DNA of 5,866 bases from DAIPHL01 sp036771375. GTDB lineage: Bacteria; Synergistota; Synergistia; Synergistales; Synergistaceae. Below, one piece after another: positions 1-4,377 of this stretch (positions are counted from its first letter, which is position 1; every line of letters starts with the position of its first letter). The position numbers and the translations under genes were made by a program. Location: NCBI GenBank assembly GCA_036771375.1, contig DAIPHL010000134.1, forward strand, positions 1 to 5,866, written 5' to 3'. Below the pieces are notes generated by a model that worked only from the letters and a program-made list of their open reading frames with translations, did no database searches and was not told the DNA's origin.

Positions 1-51
1 CGAAAGAACAGCTTCGGAACCCTCCCTTTTTTTACCCTCCCCTCTTTTCAT
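1..51 (-). CDS. Possible 5' end of an unidentified gene, cut by the left edge
   Basis: Reading leftwards from an ATG at 51-49, 17 codons stay open to the edge of the window: MKRGEGKKREGSEAVLS. The start is very basic and no family can be recognised from so few residues. It would lie 37 bases after the typA stop on the same strand, with no terminator-like hairpin between, so co-transcription with typA is plausible. Ribosome-site support is imperfect: AAGGGAG (59-53) is only 1 base from the ATG, and TAGGGAAG (71-64) is 12 bases away. The purine-rich stretch itself contains further AGGGAGG-like strings, so the true start could lie beyond the edge. This is an inference from an open frame only. 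Confidence 0.33.
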   Translation of the reverse strand, partial: MKRGEGKKREGSEAVLS

Positions 52-88
52 ACTCCCTTGACACTTCCCTATGGAAGGCTCGGGGCGC

Positions 89-1966
89 TCAAGATGTCGT
101 GTCTCTGATCTCCGCTCTTTTCCGTTCCGTGGGATCCAGGATGCTCTTTCGGATTCGAACCGATTTTGGCGTCACCTCGACCAGTTCGTCGTCCCCAATC
201 CATTCCAGCGATGACTCCACCGTCATTCTGCGTGGTACATCCAGTATCACCGTCGCGTCTTTCGTCGCCGAGCGGTGGTTCGTCTGCTGTTTTTTCTTCG
301 CCGGATTGCAGGGAAGGTCTTTTTGCCGTGCGCTCTCGCCCACGACCATGCCACAATAGATTTTATCGCCCGGCTCGATAAAGAGCGCTCCTCGTTCCTG
401 GAGGTTCTCCAAGCTGTAACTTGTGGTGATCCCGGTGTCCATGCTGACCATGGAGCCTCGCGTGCGTGAAACGATCCTGCCGGTCCAAAGATCGTATTTT
501 ATGAATCGAGACGATAAGATGCCAAGCCCCCGTGTATCCGTCAAAAATTCTCCCCTGTAACCGATGAGGCCCCGGGTCGGTATTTCGAATACGAGACGTA
601 GAACGCCTGTGCCGGCATTTTCCATGTTTATCAGCTCTCCCTTTCGGGATGCGATTTTCTGGATCACGATTCCTTGATATTCCTCCGGTATGTCGATGAT
701 CAACTCCTCGATCGGTTCGAGAATCTTTCCGTTCTCCCCGGTGCGCGTGATCACCTCGGGGCGGGAGACGCAGAATTCCATTCCCTCTCTTCGCATCTCT
801 TCTATCAAAATACCGAGATGAAGCTCTCCCCTGCCTGAGACTTTGACCCCGTCGACACGACCGATCTCCTCGATTCGGAGGGCGGGGTCGATTCGTGCCT
901 CCCTTTCGAGCCGGGTCTTTATCTGTCTCAACGTCACGGCATCTCCATCCTCCCCTGCAAATGGACTCGTATTGACGAGAAAGAACATGGATACGGTCGG
1001 CTCCTCGATGTCCAGAGGAGGGAGAACCGTATCGGTAAAAGATGGGTCGGAGACCGAATCTCCGAGGGTTATCTCCTCCGGTCCGGAAAACCAGACGATA
1101 TTCCCCGCGCCGGCTTCGTTTACTTCCTTGCGTTCGAGTCCATCGGTGATGAAAAGATGGGCGCAGGTCGATCGATTTGCCGAGACGACCTCCACCTCGC
1201 GTTCTTTGCGATCTGCCCACTTTGCGTGGGTCACGAGCAGAGGGTCTCCCTTCTTGAGCGTCCCGCTGATGATTCGTCCACAGGCGATCCGGCCGAGATA
1301 ATCGCTCCAGGTGAGGGTGCTCACCTGCATGAGAAAGGGGTTTTTGTCGTTCGTCTCGGGGGGGGGGACGAAATCGACGATCGTTTCGAAGAGATCCTTC
1401 ATCCCTTTGTTTTCTCCTCCCTCGATCTCCGACAAATCTTTGATCATCCAGCCATTCAGACCAGATCCATACAGAACGGGAAAATCACACTGTTGGTCGG
1501 TCGCCCCCAGTTCTATAAAGAGATCGAAGGTCTTGTCGAGTGCAGAGGCGAGAAGCGAATTCGACCGGTCCACTTTGTTGACGACGACGATCGGACGTAG
1601 ACCGAGCTTGAGTGCTCTCATGAGGACGTACCTCGTCTGCGGCATCGGTCCTTCGTTCGCGTCGACCAGAAGCAGGACGGAATCGACCATCGACAGGACG
1701 CGTTCGACCTCTCCGGAGAAGTCGGCGTGTCCAGGGGTATCCACGATGTTGATGCGGTACCCGTTCCACTCGACGGAGCAGTGTTTCGCTTTTATGGTGA
1801 TCCCTCGCTCCCGTTCGAGGGAAAGACCGTCCATCACCCGTTCCTCCACATGTGCGTTTTTTCTGAATGTCTGAGTGGCTCGAAAGATCGAATCGATCAA
1901 TGTGGTCTTTCCGTGATCGATGTGCGCGATGATCGCCACGTTCCGAATTTTTGAAGCTTCGAACAC
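89..1966 (-). CDS. typA: Ribosome-associated translational GTPase TypA/BipA
   Basis: TypA/BipA is an EF-G-like GTPase that binds ribosomes. In studied bacteria it helps 50S assembly and growth in cold or stress. From the GTG start the protein has 625 residues, slightly longer than the usual 605-615. The G domain shows G1 AHIDHGKTT (14-22), switch I RERGITI (52-58), G3 DTPGHADF (76-83), G4 NKVD (130-133) and G5 GSGLNGW (167-173). A beta-barrel domain II follows, then an EF-G-like domain with RGELHLG (379-385). The family-specific C-terminal half has PTRGLIGYRGEF (463-474), the basic loop NPAKKKQQTNHR near 554-565 and DDELVEVTPKS (592-602). No frameshift or missing motif is seen. The frame extends to a TTG at 1987, but GAGGTGA lies 5 bases before the GTG at 1966 and no ribosome site precedes the TTG, so I chose 1966. 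The gene is divergent from rnpB. The family assignment is very secure; the start is probable. Confidence 0.96.
   Translation of the reverse strand: MFEASKIRNVAIIAHIDHGKTTLIDSIFRATQTFRKNAHVEERVMDGLSLERERGITIKAKHCSVEWNGYRINIVDTPGHADFSGEVERVLSMVDSVLLLVDANEGPMPQTRYVLMRALKLGLRPIVVVNKVDRSNSLLASALDKTFDLFIELGATDQQCDFPVLYGSGLNGWMIKDLSEIEGGENKGMKDLFETIVDFVPPPETNDKNPFLMQVSTLTWSDYLGRIACGRIISGTLKKGDPLLVTHAKWADRKEREVEVVSANRSTCAHLFITDGLERKEVNEAGAGNIVWFSGPEEITLGDSVSDPSFTDTVLPPLDIEEPTVSMFFLVNTSPFAGEDGDAVTLRQIKTRLEREARIDPALRIEEIGRVDGVKVSGRGELHLGILIEEMRREGMEFCVSRPEVITRTGENGKILEPIEELIIDIPEEYQGIVIQKIASRKGELINMENAGTGVLRLVFEIPTRGLIGYRGEFLTDTRGLGILSSRFIKYDLWTGRIVSRTRGSMVSMDTGITTSYSLENLQERGALFIEPGDKIYCGMVVGESARQKDLPCNPAKKKQQTNHRSATKDATVILDVPRRMTVESSLEWIGDDELVEVTPKSVRIRKSILDPTERKRAEIRDTTS
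1358..1367. repeat. Ten-base G/C homopolymer inside typA
   Basis: Ten G on the plus strand read as ten C in typA, covering the last base of a Val codon and three Pro codons (Pro 201-203 in a VPPPE segment). The reading frame is intact across it. Such tracts are prone to slippage and to sequencing error. Whether this one varies cannot be judged from one sequence. Confidence 0.9.
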
Positions 1967-1971
1967 AGATG

Positions 1972-1978
1972 TCACCTC
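1972..1978 (-). promoter_or_regulatory. Ribosome binding site that decides the typA start
   Basis: On the minus strand GAGGTGA matches the core of the anti-Shine-Dalgarno complement and ends 5 bases before the GTG at 1966-1964. The alternative TTG at 1987 lies upstream of this site and is preceded by pyrimidine-rich sequence with no purine ribosome site. Confidence 0.7.
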
Positions 1979-2000
1979 GTTCGTCAAGAGTAAGCAGATA

Positions 2001-2029
2001 ATGCTAACACATAATCTTTTCTATGAAAA
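2001..2029 (-). promoter_or_regulatory. Candidate sigma-70-type promoter of typA
   Basis: On the minus strand TTTTCA (2029-2024) and TAGCAT (2006-2001) are 17 bases apart; each matches four of six consensus bases. Transcription would begin near 1994-1995, giving a leader of about 28 bases before the GTG start. The TTG at 1987 would have almost no leader, which agrees with the start choice. The matches are moderate and come from eye inspection only. Confidence 0.4.
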
Positions 2030-2031
2030 TA

Positions 2032-2040
2032 TGTTAAAAT
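2032..2040 (+). promoter_or_regulatory. Extended -10 promoter element of rnpB
   Basis: TGT followed by TAAAAT (2035-2040) forms an extended -10 element with five of six consensus bases in the hexamer. It ends 9 bases before the first base of the P1 helix of RNase P RNA (2050), which fits a transcript starting about 7-10 bases after the -10. No convincing -35 box is seen, as is common for extended -10 promoters. The element lies within the divergent region shared with typA. Confidence 0.6.
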
Positions 2041-2049
2041 CCTTTTTGA

Positions 2050-2383
2050 GGAAGTATTTCATCCAGTCGCTGTCGGTGTTGACCGATAGAGGAAAGTCCG
2101 GGCTCCATAGGGCAGGGTGCAGGAGAAACTCCTGTGGGAGCGATCCCAAGGAAAGTGCCACAGAAAAGATACCGCTCGAATCGAGTAAGGGTGAAAAGGC
2201 GAGGTAAGAGCTCACCAGCCGTGCGGTGACGTACGGGCTTGGTAAACCCCACCCGGAGCAAGATCGAATAGGGGAGGAAGAGGTTGCCCGCCGACTCCCG
2301 GGTACGATCGCTACAGTTTTGCCGTAAGGCAAGGCGCAGATAAATGACTGGACACGACAGAACCCGGCTTACGAAGTGCTTCC
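2050..2383 (+). ncRNA. rnpB: RNase P RNA, bacterial type A
   Basis: This is the catalytic RNA of RNase P, which with the protein RnpA removes 5' leaders from pre-tRNAs. The universal core is clear: AGAGGAAAGTCCGGGCTCCA (2088-2107) and ACAGAACCCGG (2357-2367) form P4, with GTAAGGGTGAAA near 2184-2195 and GGTAAACCCCACCCGGAGCA from about 2241. The ends are set by an 11-base P1 helix, 2050-2060 with 2373-2383, including two G-U pairs. P2 pairs CCAGTC (2063-2068) with GACTGG (2346-2351). P3 is a short 5-bp hairpin (2073-2077 with 2082-2086), and P12 is only about 4 bp (CTCG/CGAG around 2177-2187). P18 is TTGCC-GTAA-GGCAA (2319-2332) with a GNRA loop. The GGU that pairs with the tRNA 3' CCA is at 2282-2284. 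At about 334 bases it is shorter than the 377-base E. coli RNA, the trimming being in P3 and P12. Open frames overlapping it on either strand are spurious. Confidence 0.97.
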
Positions 2384-2388
2384 AAACG

Positions 2389-2428
2389 AGACGCCGCCGT
2401 TTCGAAAAACGGCGGCGTCTTTCTGTTT
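2389..2428 (+). terminator. Intrinsic terminator of rnpB
   Basis: A 14-bp perfect stem (2389-2402 with 2407-2420), GC-rich in its core, closes a CGAA loop and is followed by the T-rich TTTCTGTTTCT. It starts 5 bases after the P1 helix of RNase P RNA, so it should end that transcript and insulate the division operon from rnpB transcription. Confidence 0.92.
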
Positions 2429-2532
2429 CTGTACGATCGAAGAAAACGCAAGCGACGTCGAGGGAAATGCAAATACTTTATGAAATGTATATATATAGAC
2501 TACTTTTTTAAAATATGAAACTATCCGGCCAC
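2429..2532. other. AT-rich spacer between rnpB and the dcw promoter
   Basis: No gene or structured RNA is seen here. From about 2470 the composition turns strongly AT-rich, with a TATATATATA run near 2488-2498 and a TTTTTTAAAATAT stretch near 2504-2516. Such DNA could act as an UP element or an additional promoter, but no hexamer pair stands out clearly. Confidence 0.5.
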
Positions 2533-2561
2533 TTGTCAATATAAATAAAGCGTGTTAATGT
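2533..2561 (+). promoter_or_regulatory. Candidate promoter of the mraZ operon
   Basis: TTGTCA (2533-2538) matches the -35 consensus at five of six positions. Seventeen bases later TAATGT (2556-2561) is a weak -10. Transcription would start near 2568, so the TGG repeats at 2561-2600 would cover the end of the -10, the start site and the early leader, as expected for an autorepressed promoter. The -10 is poor, and the AT-rich upstream DNA offers other possibilities, for example TATAAA at 2540. Confidence 0.4.
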
Positions 2562-2600
2562 GGGAAAAAGTGGTAGATAATGGAATAAAGTGGCTAAAAG
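2561..2600 (+). promoter_or_regulatory. Probable MraZ operator: four TGG repeats with a 10-bp period
   Basis: Four 10-mers follow one another exactly: TGGGAAAAAG, TGGTAGATAA, TGGAATAAAG and TGGCTAAAAG, starting at 2561, 2571, 2581 and 2591; a degenerate fifth unit (GGGTGAATGG) follows at 2601. Known MraZ sites are direct TGGGN repeats with 5-base spacers in E. coli and AAAGTG(T/G) repeats in Mycoplasma, both with a 10-bp period just upstream of mraZ. The match of motif, spacing and location makes this an autoregulatory operator. Only the first unit is a full TGGGN, so binding is inferred. Confidence 0.75.
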
Positions 2601-2606
2601 GGGTGA
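2596..2606 (+). promoter_or_regulatory. Ribosome binding site that decides the mraZ start
   Basis: AAAAGGGGTGA differs at only one position from the ideal AAAGGAGGTGA and ends 7 bases before TTG 2614. The upstream GTG at 2590 sits inside an operator repeat and has no comparable site before it. Confidence 0.65.
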
Positions 2607-2613
2607 ATGGTCG

Positions 2614-3048
2614 TTGCCGGTGGGATTGCAGGGGAGCTACTCGCATAAGCTCGACAGCAAGGGACGCATGGTTCTCCCCTCGCGTTTTCGTGAAGAGTTG
2701 GGGCAATTCGTGGTCGCCACCATCGGCATCGAACGCTGCGTAACTCTTTACCCGGCGAAACAATGGGAGGAGCTTCTGGAAAGACTGGAGACGTTGCCAT
2801 CCGGTAACAACAAGGCGAGAGACCTTCGCAGAATCATTCTCGCGTCTGCACACGAGCTTGAAGTGGATTCGACGGGACGGATTTTGGTTCCCCAGGCATT
2901 GCGCCAGTACGCGAATATAAATCAGGAAGTCAGCGTGAACGGAAACGGCGACCGCCTCGAAATATGGGATATGGCGATGTGGAACAGCTACAGAGATGCG
3001 ATCTGGAGCGATTTGAGGGAGACGGCCGAGGGAGTGGGGGGAATATGA
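2614..3048 (+). CDS. mraZ: Transcriptional regulator MraZ (dcw operon repressor)
   Basis: MraZ is an AbrB-like DNA-binding protein that forms ring-shaped oligomers. In E. coli it represses the division and cell wall operon that it heads. From the TTG start it has 144 residues, within the family range of about 140-155. Both halves of the internal duplication are visible: HKLDSKGRMVLPSRFR (11-26) and ELEVDSTGRILVPQALR (81-97), each with the DxxGR...P loop used for DNA contact. The frame reaches a GTG at 2590 (152 residues), but that codon lies in the operator repeats. The Shine-Dalgarno at 2596-2606 is spaced for TTG 2614, which also brings the N-terminus closer to the usual short lead before GxYxHxLDxKGR. 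The stop overlaps the rsmH start as ATGA. Self-repression through the four TGG repeats is inferred. Identity is very secure; GTG 2590 or GTG 2620 remain alternative starts. Confidence 0.96.
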   Translation: MPVGLQGSYSHKLDSKGRMVLPSRFREELGQFVVATIGIERCVTLYPAKQWEELLERLETLPSGNNKARDLRRIILASAHELEVDSTGRILVPQALRQYANINQEVSVNGNGDRLEIWDMAMWNSYRDAIWSDLRETAEGVGGI

Positions 3049-4004
3049 CACCACATATTCCCGTGATGGTACAGGAGGTCCTTGAAATATATGAGTGTGC
3101 TCTGGGCGATGTAAGCGCGCCGGTCTTTCTGGATGCCACCCTGGGAGCGGGGGGGCACACAAGAGCCGTACTACAGAAGTTTCCCCAAGCCCGCGTGATT
3201 GCTTTCGACCAAGATCGGCGGGGATGCCTGTTGGCGGAAGAGAACTTATCGGAATATAGATGCCGCATTCGCATTGTGAACGATAACTTCAGGAAGATAG
3301 GAGATCTTCGTCATGAAGAAGGTTGGAGTGGAATCGACGGAATCCTTTTCGATCTTGGGGTGTCGAATATGCAACTTACCACGCCGGAACGAGGATTCTC
3401 CTATAACGATGACAGTCCTCTGGACATGAGGATGGACAGGGATTCCAACGTCCCCTCCGCGAGAGATCTGCTTTACACATGCGGAATCGGTGAATTGGCA
3501 CATATTTTCAGGGTGTACGGCGAGGAGAGATATGCCTATCCGCTTGCGAAAGCGATCGTTTGCGCGAGAGAACAGGGAAAGGCTGTCGAGACCGGCAAAG
3601 CTCTCGCGGACCTCGTTCGCTCGACTCTCCCGGCACCGGTGCAGAGAAAGATGGGAATTCATCCGGCCCGGAGAATTTTTCAGGCGCTTCGTATTGTGGT
3701 CAATGAAGAGTTGTCGGCGCTGCAGGAGGGACTTGAGGGGGCGTTCGAGATTTGTCGCGACGGGGGAGTGATTGTGGTGATCTCTTATCACTCGCTCGAG
3801 GACAGAATCGTAAAGCGCCGTTTTCGCGAATGGGCGGCGGAAAAGAAGGGGGTTATCCCGTTCAAACGCCCAATGATCCCCTCCGAAGACGAGATAAAAA
3901 GGAACAAAAGGGCCAAGAGTGCGAAACTGAGGGTTTTGATGGCGACAAAGTTCAATTCGAAAGAGAGGTGTGGTCAGTATGAAAGCGCCCTTGCCAAAAC
4001 ATGA
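3045..4004 (+). CDS. rsmH: 16S rRNA (cytosine(1402)-N4)-methyltransferase RsmH
   Basis: RsmH (formerly MraW) uses S-adenosylmethionine to methylate N4 of C1402 in the P site of 16S rRNA. The protein has 319 residues, a normal length. It opens with HIPVMVQEVLE (4-14). The SAM-binding loop is DATLGAGGHT (30-39), with the acidic FDQD at 54-57. Family signatures FDLGVSNMQL (102-111), RGFSY (116-120), PLDMRMD (125-131), HPARRIFQALRI (207-218) and SYHSLEDRIVKR (247-258) follow in order. The usual QLD after GVS reads QLT here. The chosen ATG overlaps the mraZ stop by four bases (ATGA) and is preceded by a G-rich site (GTGGGGGGA, 3034-3042); the frame extends upstream into mraZ only as overlap. Translational coupling to mraZ is likely. 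The 3' end contains the ftsL ribosome site and start. Confidence 0.98.
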   Translation: MTPHIPVMVQEVLEIYECALGDVSAPVFLDATLGAGGHTRAVLQKFPQARVIAFDQDRRGCLLAEENLSEYRCRIRIVNDNFRKIGDLRHEEGWSGIDGILFDLGVSNMQLTTPERGFSYNDDSPLDMRMDRDSNVPSARDLLYTCGIGELAHIFRVYGEERYAYPLAKAIVCAREQGKAVETGKALADLVRSTLPAPVQRKMGIHPARRIFQALRIVVNEELSALQEGLEGAFEICRDGGVIVVISYHSLEDRIVKRRFREWAAEKKGVIPFKRPMIPSEDEIKRNKRAKSAKLRVLMATKFNSKERCGQYESALAKT

Positions 4005-4377
4005 AAAAGAGGGTTCCCAATGCACGATCTGCGTGATTTTCCTTCTCGGCGTCCTGCTGTCGTCCATGTCTTTGGGTAGCTTGCGTTTATACGGCCTTTA
4101 TCTCGAGCACAGGTTGGCGAATGTCACTTCCAGGATACAGATGATCGGCGATAGAAATGCGATATTGGAGGAACGCTACTCCGCACTTTTGTCGCCATCC
4201 CGGATTTATACCTATGCGAAATCCGAGTTGAAGATGATGGCGGCGAGCGAGATTCGTACGATAAAGATCGGTTCCGAGAAAGACGTTCGCCTGGCGCAGG
4301 GAATCGCTGAAAAGCGGGGAATGCCGGTCGGCGGTTTCTTGAATTTCTTCGTCGGAAAGGCCAATGCCAAAGATTAA
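3979..4377 (+). CDS. ftsL: FtsL-like cell division protein
   Basis: This is a small bitopic membrane protein in the position of ftsL, between rsmH and ftsI. FtsL with FtsB/DivIC and FtsQ forms the divisome complex that activates septal wall synthesis by FtsW-FtsI. The 132-residue product has a short basic cytoplasmic tail, one membrane helix at about 16-36 and an outside segment that looks like a coiled coil (about 40-72, with NAILEERYSAL). It then has SPSRIYTYAKSELKM (72-86), which fits the FtsL/DivIC pattern of a helix break followed by a conserved I-x-x-Y/x-A-x-x-x-L-x-M. The last 45 residues are unassigned. ATG 3979 was chosen because AGAGGTG (3964-3970) lies 8 bases before it; an upstream in-frame GTG at 3970 overlaps that site. 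It overlaps rsmH by 26 bases. Sequence conservation in this family is low, so the call rests on topology, the short motif and gene order. Confidence 0.82.
   Translation: MKAPLPKHEKEGSQCTICVIFLLGVLLSSMSLGSLRLYGLYLEHRLANVTSRIQMIGDRNAILEERYSALLSPSRIYTYAKSELKMMAASEIRTIKIGSEKDVRLAQGIAEKRGMPVGGFLNFFVGKANAKD

Noticed and set aside
363..1220. Long minus-strand open frame of 285 codons
   Set aside because: It lies wholly inside typA in another frame, and its product is a low-complexity Arg/Gly-rich shadow without domain motifs.
843..1874. Several plus-strand open frames of 147-187 codons
   Set aside because: They are antisense to typA, which has complete family motifs; the products are Ser/Arg-rich and match no family I recognise.
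1920..2332. Open frames on both strands across 1920-2332
   Set aside because: They run through the RNase P RNA gene, whose conserved core and helices explain the sequence.
2389..2420. Perfect inverted repeat as a possible mobile-element end or protein operator
   Set aside because: Its position just after the RNase P P1 helix and the following T-rich stretch mark it as an intrinsic terminator.
2484..2520. AT-rich TATATA tract as a possible attachment or insertion site
   Set aside because: No flanking direct repeats, integrase gene or tRNA target is present; promoter-proximal AT richness is the simpler explanation.
3246..4067. Minus-strand open frame of 273 codons
   Set aside because: It is antisense to rsmH, whose signature motifs are all in place.
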